Of a stretch of 64,000 nucleotides of DNA, positions 47,733-58,465 are shown in pieces. The stretch's first letter is position 1, and every line of letters starts with the position of its first letter. The stretch comes from Dysidea avara. Its lineage: Eukaryota > Porifera > Demospongiae > Dictyoceratida > Dysideidae. The stretch is taken from the NCBI RefSeq assembly GCF_963678975.1, contig NC_089281.1:9325277-9389276 (forward strand). The letters are read 5' to 3'. The notes beneath the pieces are model-generated. The model saw only the letters and a list, made by a program, of their open reading frames with translations. It did no database searches and was not told where the DNA came from. A program made the translations under genes and the position numbers.

Positions 47733-47751
47733 TGACTGCTCTATTAGAGTA
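47733..47751. repeat. Copy of the TGACTGCTCTATTAGAGTA motif
   Basis: Perfect 19-bp copy followed by TAACGATC, again with GATC close by. Confidence 0.85.
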
Positions 47752-47784
47752 TAACGATCTGTTCAAGTTTGCAAGCTGGACCAG

Positions 47785-48628
47785 AGCTTAGCGGGTATAT
47801 CCATTCACTGGACTGGACTATTGGACTGGAATACTGGACTAACATAAAGTTTGCTCAACTACCTTTTTCAACCACTAAAAGTGATTAGCTAGATTACTTT
47901 GTATTCCACACACACTCAGGGTTCCAGTGTCTTAATTGTCTTGCATTTACTGGTTTTGTGCCAGCCGCAATGAGCTGGTAACCAACAAGTCCTCTGGTAG
48001 TTTGGTGAATGCTGGAGATCATTGAATCTGCTATTCACAAGTCACATACAGTTAACTGTATTCTAGTTTTAGTGGTCTATTTAGTGGTATGACATAAGTT
48101 CATGATCAATAGGTTGAATTCTTCTTATATACATTACATGTAACAAAGATGTAGCCTTACCTACCTGTTACATAGATTGGGAAGCGTTTCTCTAGCTAAT
48201 TGCTATTTACAAGCATTATAAACCAAGGAGGTGGCTATTCTATAGTGAATATGCAGACTATACTGAAAGGTTAGGCGATGCTACATTAATTCAGTATAAT
48301 TGCAGGTGTAAAACTGACTGAATGTTATGTCAATGTGTGCTATTTTACAAAAGAAGATAGACAGATGTATTTAGCAGTGTTAACAGTGCACAGTGCTTGT
48401 ATCTCGTTGCTAGCGGTGGGCAAATTGTTTTTGATAACAAAGTTTTAGTGTAGTTTTTTGTGAATAATGCGCAAGATTTATATATCTTGTGTGCAAGTAT
48501 ATGTCTTGTGGTGAATGATGTAATATTTAAAAGACTCCTGTGGCTATAAAAGGCTAAAATGTTTGAGTCCAGTAGCCCAATCCAGTAATCCAGTCCAGTG
48601 AATGGATACACCCAAGCTTAGCTTTTGA
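47785..48628. mobile_element. Inverted-repeat unit with GGACTG repeats
   Basis: AGCTTAGCGGGTATATCCATTC with CACTGGACTGGACTATTGGACT (about 47787-47840) is mirrored at about 48560-48620 (AGTCCAGTAGCCC to GTGAATGGATACACCCAAGC). The roughly 840-base unit has no supported gene. Target duplication not resolved. Confidence 0.6.
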
Positions 48629-49477
48629 AAACAGGATAGTTATTTTTAGGATGTAGAGTATCAGAGTATGATGCAAAGAAACAGGTTTTGTCATGCACAC
48701 TAGCTCCTTGGGTGATTTTCTTACAGATGCATTAATAGAGAATGTAAACAAATAAAAATTATAGAGACAGCTACCATAAGTACAGTGGTGGTCCATACAA
48801 GCTCTGGCCAGCCTGGAGATGGTTGTATGTGGCTGTACAGCTCTGTGGTGTTGAATAAGACTTGAGCTGTAAATGTCCTTTTGTTTCAGTCAATTTTGAG
48901 ACCTGAATGGCCCAACTTGGCCTAACTTATCCCTATGCTTTCCTATTTAATTTCTTAAAACAGACACTTGCCCTCCTCTGGCCCTTGCCACCCAGCTCTT
49001 TTAGAGCTTGCCTGATACAGTCAACATCGAATTTAAAACTATCTAAAATGGCAGGAAATCAAGCTGTTGGCTACTTGTATAGTAGATACTCTGGAATTGG
49101 TATATAACATGAGAAAATTTCTATTAGCAAGCTAAAGCATATTAAAACTGGCATTTTTCAATACTTTTAAATAGGTGATAAGACTGGTTTTCCCAGACCA
49201 GCTAGGCCACATATTAGCATGTGCAGTGAAATTGACTGCTTTATTAAAGTACATCTATGACAGTGATTGCTCTATTAGAGTATTACAACATTGACTATTG
49301 TGTCACTGAATAACCAATCAATCGATCACAAAATTTCAATAACCAGTGATCAATATTAAATAACTGATAATCAGTTCCTAATTATTTCACTCAAATACAC
49401 ACTAACATTTGAGTAGCCTTTGAGTGCTGAACATACCAATCATCATAATTTGGCTTGATATGATGCATTTTGTTATG
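48629..49477. other. Gene-free stretch
   Basis: Motif copies at 49233-49251 (decayed) and 49264-49282. No gene supported; the frame at 48907-49107 lacks any recognisable content. Confidence 0.4.
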
Positions 49478-49849
49478 TACAGTGGAACCTCCTTTATGCA
49501 CCTCCATTGTCTGGACAGCCCAAATTGGTCATGTGGCTTGTCTATTGACCATAATGAAGTTTGGTTCAGATAAAAGCACAAGGAGCAAGCCTAAACATTG
49601 CTGTTTGTCTGTTTGGTGGTAATAATAACTACTACTTGGTCACTAGGTGATAATGAATATTCACAGTCCAGGAGAGTGACCATGAATGCTCTATAGTGAC
49701 GTCTTCTTCTGCCCACTAAACTGCATAGCACTAACTGATAGTAATAACAACAATACTTGCATTTAAGTGCACAATAGCATGTTAATGGACATTTCTGATA
49801 TGGACGGTGGTATGTAGCAGACCACCCGGATAAGAAAGGTTCCACTGTA
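49478..49849. mobile_element. Pogo-like MITE, TA target site
   Basis: CAGTGGAACCTCCTTTATGC at 49480 and GGATAAGAAAGGTTCCACTG ending 49847, flanked by TA. About 368 bases, no transposase. Same style of ends as near 15991 and 36792. Confidence 0.78.
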
Positions 49850-50770
49850 TCAATAGTCACCCACTTAAATTGATAAGAATTTAATGTCAATCACATGCAC
49901 AATCACAAGTACATGTGCTCCATAAAGAAATATTACTATTTTTAAAACCATGCTTAAATAGTGGAATTTGATTATACCAATTAAGCGGCTAGTACCTAAA
50001 AAAAGTTGATGCAGCCCAGGTAGTGAAATGACAGGAAACAAAGCTTATTTAATTATAAAACAGTGATCAAAATCTTGTAAGTGCACAGCTCTAATTGACT
50101 ACTCTATTAAGAGTACATCATCAACATATTTAGCACTGTTCCATCAAGATAGTCTGCTCAATAAACCTACCTACCAGAACAATGAATACATGCTAGTACT
50201 GTTGCAAATTAGTGCCAGAAATATCTGCCAATCTATGGTACTTACAAACAACACATATGTGTGTAGTGCATGAGTGTGACTTACAGTACACAGGGTAGAT
50301 CAGGATTTAGTAGGGGTGTTAACAGGAGCAACAATTTGTACAGTGAGGGCTAATAAAGGGTTGATAATCACTATGCATGAAATGAAGTATGCTAAGTATG
50401 CATTCTATATAGGGGGATTTGAGGGCAACATGCTAAATACAACAAGTAGACAGCAAGGCAATGTTATCACATGGAAATGAGCTAAACACACACGCGTGCG
50501 TGCACGTATGGACGCACGCACGCACAAAGTGACTTTCTGCTTGACAAACGCACGCACAAAGTGACTTTCTGCTTGACAAACTGAAAGCACACTGAAAACA
50601 CAAACATGCAGTAAGTCCATGCATACTGATAACTGCATGCTGAAAACACTGTAATGTATAAGGCTATGCTGTTGTATGTAAGTTACCTTATATTTATACT
50701 CGCAAACTGCCTACAAGTTGCACTCACAACAGTAAGTAACAAGAGTAAAGGAGATAGCTATTTAAAAAAT
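49850..50770. other. Gene-free stretch with small tandem duplication
   Basis: A 31-34-base unit (CGCACGCACAAAGTGACTTT onward) is repeated at about 50517-50580. A motif relic lies at 50096-50115. No gene. Confidence 0.45.
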
Positions 50771-50772
50771 TA

Positions 50773-51075
50773 AAAATTTCAAAAAGAAGTAGGGGTTGAT
50801 ATAATATACATACTACAAAAAGTAAGGAAACAAGCTCAAAAACGTTACAGCTGAAATGAGAAATGATCCAGCAGTAAAAAGTAAGGAAACAAGATTAGAT
50901 GACTACTTGCTAAAATGAGACACACTTTAATCCCTACTTTTGGCAATTTTGCCAAAAGTAGGGATTAAAGTGTGTCTCATTTTAGCAAGTAGTCATCTAA
51001 TCTTGTTTCCTTACTTTTTGTAGTATAATATTTATATATTATATCAACCTCTACTTCTTTTTGAAATTTTGTAAT
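50773..51075. repeat. Large palindrome with 70-bp perfect arms
   Basis: Arms 50876-50945 and 50950-51019 are exactly complementary around a 4-base ATTT loop. Outside, the right flank (to about 51070) pairs with 50773-50835, while 50836-50875 has no partner, so the left arm holds an extra insertion starting with a repeat of the AAAAAGTAAGGAAACAAG block. Confidence 0.92.
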
Positions 51076-51170
51076 AGCTAGTTTGTTTACTTTTTTTGTC
51101 TAGCTAGCTAGCTATATTATACTCTTTTTGGTTTCCACATAATATAAATATCACTTGAAGCAACTATCTT

Positions 51171-53063
51171 TCACCTTCGTACACAATAAGCGCCTCTAAA
51201 ATAATTATCGTCTTGTCTTTTAAGGCTATTACAGCAACTGTTTAAGGTTTCAGCTGCATTTCTAATGGCATAAATGTTGATGATTTTACAGTAAAACATT
51301 GCTGGAGAGTCCACCATTATAAGAATGGAACCCTCGCTTTTAGAAGTCTGGATCCTGAAGTAGATGTGCCCCTCAAAGACATTATTAGCTATAGTTACCT
51401 CACAAAAAGACAACTATCCAGCGTTAACAAATGCTAGAGATAACTCCTTAGGTACTACACCAGTTCACCCTCATCTTACGCACATGTATTCACACTTCAT
51501 TAAAATCACATGTTTGGGTTGTGGCGCGTGCCGCAACCATTAAGCGCCTCAATTATCAATTATCCTTCGAGAAGAACAAATAAGCGGATGAATGATGAAA
51601 GCAAACAGCATGGTGCAGTGGACAGAACGTAATCGGAACAACAGATTCGTGAATCCGACGACATTACCTTGACTGTTTGAAATTTCTGGAGCCGTACACC
51701 TAGCACTACCGGGTCTTACAGCAGGCAGGCTGGCAGACGAAATGTAGGTGAATTTCAAAATTTTTAATACTCACTGTACATCGAAACATTTGACTTTTCG
51801 CTCCGTTTACCCAAGGTACAGCATCATTATAACAGTACTAATGCATTCCAGGTGGTTTTTTTGGGGTAAAACTTATTGCAAATCCATTTTTAAGGTGCAA
51901 AAATCCACGAAACCATATGATTTCTTACCAACCCCTACTATACAGTACTATCGTACTGTATGATATTACTCTGGTAGCATGTGAATGAGTTTGATGGAGC
52001 ATAAATAAAATTGTACCATGCACTTGTGTTTAGTCACATGAGTCATATAAGCTCCTGTACAGTATATATGTACCTTAATTTTTACAACAGTAGTTCCACC
52101 TACAACTTGTTGATCATCATGGCTCCAATCCACTTCACATTTGGACACATCCAGAAAACGTCCTGTGAACCTCGCCAACATACCAGGCCGGAAAGGAGCT
52201 TCACTTGTTCTCTGAATAGCATCAATATGGTCACATGTTCTTTAAGTGTACAAACCTTTGGATGATGAGGTAGCGAGGATCGGTAAACTGCACTGTTCCT
52301 GCGTAATAATTTGAAGGCTTTTGATAGCCACTTGAAAAAAGTTGGTCTGTACTGTGCGACACTACTAGTTTTGCCATTTAACCACTAAAAGATTAATCCA
52401 TTATCCAGTTAATTGACAACGGATTATAACCTACCATTCCAAATGCATCAATTAGTGAAAGTACAAATAGTCCAATAAACACTCCAACTATAATATACCA
52501 AGGATATAACGTACCTATTTGTGTACTCCTTACCTATAACTACAGCAATAAACAAGCACACCAGAATTCCCATAATCACCCACAGAATTACTTTTAAGAT
52601 GCTCCACAATACACCTGAAATAGACAAAACAACATGATCGAATGGCAAATGATCACATGCAATTAAAATACTAGACAGCTACACATATGCAAGTTACAAC
52701 AGTATACATATACACAAAAGACTATGATTGCATGCCAATACCTGTTTGAGAAGTACTACCATCAAAGTTTAGATCAGCTTTAGCTTCTTGACGTAATTCA
52801 TCAAGTGCTTGAAGAAACTTTTGATGCTGATGAAAGTTTTTAATATGCAATGCTAACAGCATAACAGCTTTAATGTCCATCTCAGCTAGTGAATGTAAGT
52901 CTGTGTAGCCTTTATCACCTAATATGTGTTGGAAATCGTATAATCCTTTTTTGTCTAGCCAAATCAACAGTTTCAACTTGGGTAGTGCTAGCTCCAGTTT
53001 ATCTCTTTGTGCATGTGACAAATAGTCCATATTTTGGGGATCACTTCCCTTTTCAACTAGTGA
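51171..53063 (-). CDS. Six-exon gene for an unrecognised membrane-anchored protein
   Basis: Exons 53030-52742, 52614-52534, 52487-52435, 52384-52256, 52211-52074 and 51398-51171 join in phase to about 305 residues. Exon 1 (MDYLSHAQRDKLELALPKLK...) is a helical region of about 95 residues with GYTDLHSLAEMDIKAVMLLALHIKN, which resembles a SAM or death-fold adaptor module (inference, weak). Exons 2-3 encode one long or two close membrane helices (ILKVILWVIMGILVCLFIAVV, then GVFIGLFVLSLIDAF). Exons 4-6 are soluble; the part running from DWSHDDQQVVGG into VTIANNVFEG and IYFRIQTS alternates like beta strands. An acceptor before TTGAAAAGGG (53063) keeps the frame open upstream of the Met, so earlier exons may exist. 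Family unknown to me. Exon 6 is the least certain because intron 5 is 675 bases of repeat-like DNA. Confidence 0.6.
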
Positions 53064-53154
53064 ATGTAGTGAAAAGATACCTAGAGATTATATAGATTAC
53101 AATTATTGTCTGAGCATCAAAGCACTAAAAGGCATAACAGTGCTTCCCTGTACG

Positions 53155-53190
53155 TACGTACATACATACATACATACATACATACATACA
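53155..53190. repeat. (CATA)n microsatellite
   Basis: About eight CATA/CGTA units starting at GTACGTACGTACATACATAC. Confidence 0.95.
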
Positions 53191-53327
53191 CTATATATGA
53201 CGTGTACACAAAATTAACACAAAACAAAATAGAAAATATGTGATATAACAGGTTATCTAATAAGTCTAAACATCAAAAGAAATAAGTGTAATCTAAAGTA
53301 AGTAGCAACTTTCGTTAGACCCAGTAT

Positions 53328-53832
53328 ACAATATCAAGAGTTCATAATATATATATATATATATATATAAATTATATATATATATACTGAGGAGAGTGTC
53401 CTACTCTCATATACCCCTGTAGAAGGGCGTATCGTGAAGTTATGATGTAATGACAAGATGTTGTGGTTTGTGACATACGGGCAGCTGTAAAAGTGCAAGA
53501 ATCGTTAGCACCATTTCACACTCCTGACGCTCAGGATAGCCGTATTCGCGAATGTCTTAGCAAGAAATGCCTACAAAGTGGTCTTAACCCACAAAGGAAC
53601 GATTGTAGTGCGGTGAGAAACTCTTAGAGATGGAGTTAATGTGGTTGCTAGCGACGTTGTTAGGCATGCGTTCAATCGATACCATGTTCAACTAATGACA
53701 TCACAAATTATACACAGAAAAACGGGTGAACTAAGATGTGCTACATCATAACTTCACGATACGCCCTTCTACAGGGGTATATGAGAGTATGACACTCTCC
53801 TCAGTATATATAATATGAACTCTTGACAATAC
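53328..53832. mobile_element. Foldback MITE (53335-53825) with expanded TA tract
   Basis: Inverted ends CAAGAGTTCATA..., ACTGAGGAGAGTGTC and CATATACCCCTGTAGAAGGG run about 100 bases with very few changes, except that the left arm has a much longer TA repeat (about 53346-53393). Flanks ACAATAT (53328-53334) and ACAATAC (53826-53832) suggest a 7-bp target duplication with one change. No coding content. Confidence 0.8.
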
Positions 53833-53959
53833 GGAATGGTGGGTTCACAAACATGTGAACACCGATAATGAAGGTTAACACAATTAACCGGAGTTAATGG
53901 AGGAGGCCAATTGCAGCGGCCACCACTCATCTACGTATCACTGCCAAGCGCAGGCGCAA

Positions 53960-54640
53960 TCGCACTTTGCTGACTCAGAATAAGTGGTAGCAGCTTAAAG
54001 GAACTTCTCTTATCGGAGTCTATTGTAAGTCGTAATGGCGGACAAAGGTGATGTTGCATTTTCAGCAGAACAGGAGGAGTGGATAAAGGAGCTCGTGACA
54101 AGTCTTCAAAAGCAAAATCGCAACCCACCACTTCTATACCTGCGTGAGCTCATCGTCAGCCATCGAGTCGTCATCATCCAACACCCCTTCCACCACAGCG
54201 GGAAATCTTAGTGAGTTACCTGATATTATGGAACAACCAGGCGGCCAAGTCACGTTGCTCATTTCGGCGGATCTACTAGCACATTCTGCAGTCGCACTTT
54301 GCTGACTCAGAATAAGTGGTAGCAGCTTAAAGGAACTTCTCTTAGCGTTTTGGAGTCTATGGTGGACAAAGGCGACGTTGTATTTTTGGCGGAACAGGAG
54401 GAGTGGATAAAGGAGCTCGTGATAAGTCTTCAAAAGCAAAGCGAGGAATTTCAACCCACCACTTCTACCTGCGTGAGCTCATCGTTAGCCATCGAGTCGT
54501 CATCATCCAACACCCCTTCCACCACAGTGGGAAATCTTAGCGAGTTACCTGTTATTATGGAACAACCAGGCGGCCAGGTCACGTTGTTCATTTCGGCGGA
54601 TCTGCTAGTGCATTCCGCCACGTCGAGTTCCCCCCCCCCC
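53960..54640 (+). repeat. 332-bp tandem duplication carrying an open frame
   Basis: Bases 53960-54291 (start CGCACTTTGCTGACTCAGAA) recur at 54292-54640 with a few changes. Confidence 0.88.
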
Positions 54641-54772
54641 CCCCCACTTTTGCAAAGGTTCCCTAAGGCTGGAAATAAGAATAAAATTGTCAAAAGGAAC
54701 AATGTCCACCTCATCTATGACGCTTCGCCGCCTGTGTGTTCTATCCACCGCATACACCTTCACACACGTTAA
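54350..54772 (+). CDS. Unrecognised 140-residue frame in the tandem duplicate
   Basis: Starts MESMVDKGDVVFLAEQEEWIKEL, then a Ser/Thr-rich stretch, a LFISADLLVH segment, a run of prolines from poly-C, and a basic tail (KAGNKNKIVKRNN). The first copy of the duplication (starting MADKGDV at 54034) encodes the same start but loses the frame after the LQKQ segment. No domain recognised. It may be the start of a mobile-element ORF; I give it low weight as a cellular gene. Confidence 0.35.
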   Translation: MESMVDKGDVVFLAEQEEWIKELVISLQKQSEEFQPTTSTCVSSSLAIESSSSNTPSTTVGNLSELPVIMEQPGGQVTLFISADLLVHSATSSSPPPPPLLQRFPKAGNKNKIVKRNNVHLIYDASPPVCSIHRIHLHTR

Positions 54773-54779
54773 TATGTCA

Positions 54780-55250
54780 GCATAGCTACACTCTTCATGG
54801 GTCAGCTACGGTATTGTTCTGCATGCAGATTAGTCTGTGCCCTTAGAATGACACAGTGTGCCCCCTAAAAGGTGCTGTTTCTTCACATGAGGATCCAAAT
54901 AGACACCCCTGTAGGTGAAGCCATGTGTTAAATCACTTCAATAGTGAAGACCAATTGCCTACTGAAGTCCAGGCAATCTAATTATAGACACCTTAGTCAA
55001 GGAGAACTCTGGAAATATCAGACTATGTAATCAATCCCATTCTAATAGAAGCACAACATAATGGCAAGTAAACCTACATTAAGCCCAATATTTTTATCTG
55101 GTATTAGCAAATATTTGTTGAGCACACCCCACACACTCATAGAACTCTATCAACAACTGCACCTTAGCCATAAGCCAGAGTACCAAAAGCCCTACGCAAT
55201 ACATGCTTACTGAATGACCAAAAAATAGGATAACAATAAAAGAAACTAAG
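54780..55250. other. Gene-free stretch
   Basis: No supported gene or clear repeat. Confidence 0.4.
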
Positions 55251-55905
55251 GTGCCCCCCTTCCACAATCTGCAAGCGGGGCGAAGCAAGCATCATCAGAG
55301 ATTGTTCATTTAATCACTTGCTAAAGTTTAAGCTTAAGCGTCTACGCAATCTACTCTCCTGGAATAACTGTGATGCCAAGCAAGGACATAGAGTCAAGCT
55401 AGCATTCTACGCAACCTACACTCAAGAGTAACAGTGAGGTAAAGCAAGTGTCATCTATGCTGCCCCCTCCCACAATCTGCAAGTGGGGCAAAGCAAGCGT
55501 CATCAGAGATAAGTCATTCAATCATTTGCTAAAGTTTAAGCTTAAGCTTCTACACAATCTACGCTCCTGGAATAACCGCAACGTCAAGCAAGGACATAGT
55601 GTCAAGCTAGCAATCTACGCAACCTACACTCAGAGTAACAGTGAGGTCAAGCAAGTGTCATCTATATAAAATAAAAAGGAATTCAAGCTAAACTTATACG
55701 CAATGTACAGCTGTGATGACAAGCAAAGGCAAGTATATATAGAAATATAAAAGGAAGAGCTCAAGCTGGGTTCTACGCTCCCTATGCTCAGCATGACCAC
55801 AAAGTCAAGCAACATATCAACAGAAGCCAGCTGAATAACCACTAACTAAAAAGTCAAGCTAACAATCTATATGATTTATATCATGAATAATGGTGAGGTC
55901 TAATA
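55250..55905. repeat. Degenerate minisatellite, ~60-bp units in a ~205-bp higher-order period
   Basis: Blocks CCACAATCTGCAAG.GGGGC recur at 55262 and 55472. Within each are units with CAAGCT, TCTACGCAA.CTAC.CTC, AATAAC.G..A.G.CAAGCAA. Further units continue, increasingly decayed, to about 55900. Confidence 0.8.
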
Positions 55906-57050
55906 AAAGAAAACCAAAAAATAATAAATAAATTTAAATCCCAGTGCGTGGGAGTATCAAAGCGCTGCACTGGGTTATAACTACCATACAGCTAGACAGA
56001 GCGGCACTGCTACTGTACGATATATTAGTTATCACCCAGTGATAACTAACTAATCACCCTGTTGCGGAGCCACTCAGTCTCATTCGTGACATCATAATAA
56101 CCGTGAATGGTATTTTTTACCAATGGAACAAAGAGCCAAATAAGGAAATATTGATACAAAACACACCAATACAGCACTAAAACCAGCTAAATCTTACAAG
56201 AAAACTGTTAATCCTTTACACAGTAACACTACAAGTTACCAATACGATAGTTGAACAAATGTCAAGAACAGTCTGCTCCAGCAATCGCTCCCAATGGTCA
56301 CTGTGGTGAAGAACTAACTTCCTCTAGCTTTATTGTTCTATCTCGGACTACGGTAGCCACTTGTTGGTCTTTTTTTTTCTCTTGCACACCACGCGACACC
56401 ACCATACCAACTTCTGACGAAGGTGAATTGTACCTGGAACCACTGCTTCGTAACACCACCCTTCACTACAGTTTGTAGGCAGTATGCAAGGTCTCTCTTG
56501 TAGCTATGAAGTAGAATCTCCACACAATTCGGACGAAACCTTGAACACAGTGACAGGAACTCAAACTGGAACTTAATTTACTATCCGTAAACTTCTACGC
56601 ACTCCCGTGCACTGGGATATAAAATAGTTATATCCCATATACTCGGATGATATCATTGTTATTACACTCGTCCTCGGCTCCGCCTCGTGTAATAACAATG
56701 ATATCACCCTCGTAACGGGATATAATTATAACAAATAAACTAAAACTTATAAGCTATTGGTCATACTCAATCCATACCTCAGGTATCCACAAGGTTTTTA
56801 AAAAATAAATAAATCACTACAAGATAATTCCCCCTACACCCTTAACCTCACAAAGTTAAACAGGAGTTTACTTACAGACATAAAAATAAACAAATAAATA
56901 AATAATTAAGGCTACGATCTGTTCCCCTCTCAGTAGCCCTAATCCAAGCAGACATGCAAATAAAATTGCTCGAACTGCTACCACCAACCTCTATTGCATA
57001 CTACATTATATATTCATTACAGAATGGGGAACAACTGTCACACCCACCTT
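55906..57050. other. Gene-free stretch with two palindromes
   Basis: Palindrome TTAGTTATCAC/GTGATAACTAA at 56025-56049 (loop CCA), and GATATCATTGTTATTACAC at 56649-56667 inverted at 56687-56705 around a GC-rich loop. No gene is supported; open frames at 56251-56523 are not convincing. Confidence 0.6.
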
Positions 57051-57051
57051 A

Positions 57052-57910
57052 TTGCAGTCAATCCCAACTTTTGGGCAAATTGCTTCCTCCACATCACACT
57101 CATCCTATTCAGTCCCTCGTCTATCACTACTCAACAATCAACCAACATTCCCAGATACAAGTGTAACCCTTCCCCCATATCTACAAGACATCCCAGCCAA
57201 GATTGTTAAAAAGATCCAGAACCTGGAATACATAGACATGGCAGAGCTGATCCAGGGTAGTTGGGAGCCAGAAGAACCCGAAGCCCACTGCTATGGAAGT
57301 CATCAACCTAAAGGTTCATGACACCGACCAGTTAACAATATACTAGTATGGCTAGACTGCTATGCCTCACTGGTATCTGTGTTATGCTCCGCTCATCCAC
57401 ATAAGATGAACCATTTCCTGGCTTATCAAAAGACCATCATCAATGCCCATCAATCCTTCGTCGGAGATGCCTGGGTCCAGTACGACACCTGCTTTAGAAG
57501 GAAGGCAGCTAATGCCAAATCATTGAATTGGGGCAGAAAGGATGGAGATCTGTACAACAAGATATTTACTGGAAGATCCAGGGCTATTACACGCTGCAGC
57601 ATCTGTCTAAGTGAGACACACCTTGCTCCGCAATGCCCAGCATCGCTCAGGCAACCAGAACCTTACTTAACTGCAGCTCGACTTCCCCCACAACTACCCA
57701 AAGATGATCTGCTACCCTGATCTGTATACTGTACAATGACCATAAGGGGAAAAGGTGCACCTACGACCCTTGCAAATTCAGACATAATTGCTCAGGATGC
57801 TATGCCAGCACTCCTACTCTGAATGTCCCAATAACCATAAATGCCCTAAACACTTTCACAAGTTACGGACACAGCAAGAAGAGGACCAAGAGAGAAAGGG
57901 GATACTGAAC
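57052..57910 (+). pseudogene. Gag-like region of a second YR retroelement
   Basis: Plus-strand frames: LPPYLQDIPAKIVKKIQNLEYIDMAELI (57165-57250), then VWLDCYASLVSVLCSAHPHKMNHFLAYQKT (57350-57430), QSFVGDAWVQYDTCFRRKAA, and a zinc-knuckle-like CSICLSETHLAPQC (57597-57640). After a stop at 57718 a second Cys/His set, CTYDPCKFRHNCSGC, follows (57750-57800). Frame changes at about 57320, 57720 and 57810. The content matches gag proteins of invertebrate DIRS/Ngaro-type elements. Confidence 0.75.
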
Positions 57911-58440
57911 CAGTGACCGCAGTCACTGGGCGTCATTACTATAACTGGCAATTCTAGGCTTTATTAACACATGTCATTTTTTTTTTGTTTTCAATGATCA
58001 CATGTTATAATTAACAGCAGTTAACGAGACTTAAACACTGTACTCCGGAACACACATTTACTCTTGTCAGAAGCTCAAATTATATCCAATTCTTATTATG
58101 TGAACTAAAAACAAAGTAGGTACACAGCTAATTCCCTTTAAAACAAATAAAAAATGATGCAGAGTGCATTGCTTAGTGCTAACAATAATTCCGTCCTTAA
58201 AGGATGTGATCACCCACCTACCCGGTGCGGTTTAACAACAGTAGATAAGTATAACTATTACATGTATAACTATATTGATATAGTGAATATCTGTAAATGC
58301 TAGGTGAGAATTACAGCTCCATCATATCCCCCACCCAGGTGCAGACAGCACATACAAGTACACAAGTGACCTGCTAAACCTACAGCACGCCTCAGAGCCG
58401 ACGGAACCAAGTACCAGCGTCGACCCTCGTCTGGCAAGTA
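57911..58440. other. Gag-pol junction, no gene
   Basis: AT-rich, with poly-T at 57978. Possibly an insertion between gag and pol; no clear inverted ends. Confidence 0.4.
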
Positions 58441-58465
58441 TAAGAACTCCCCTGAACATCAAGTC

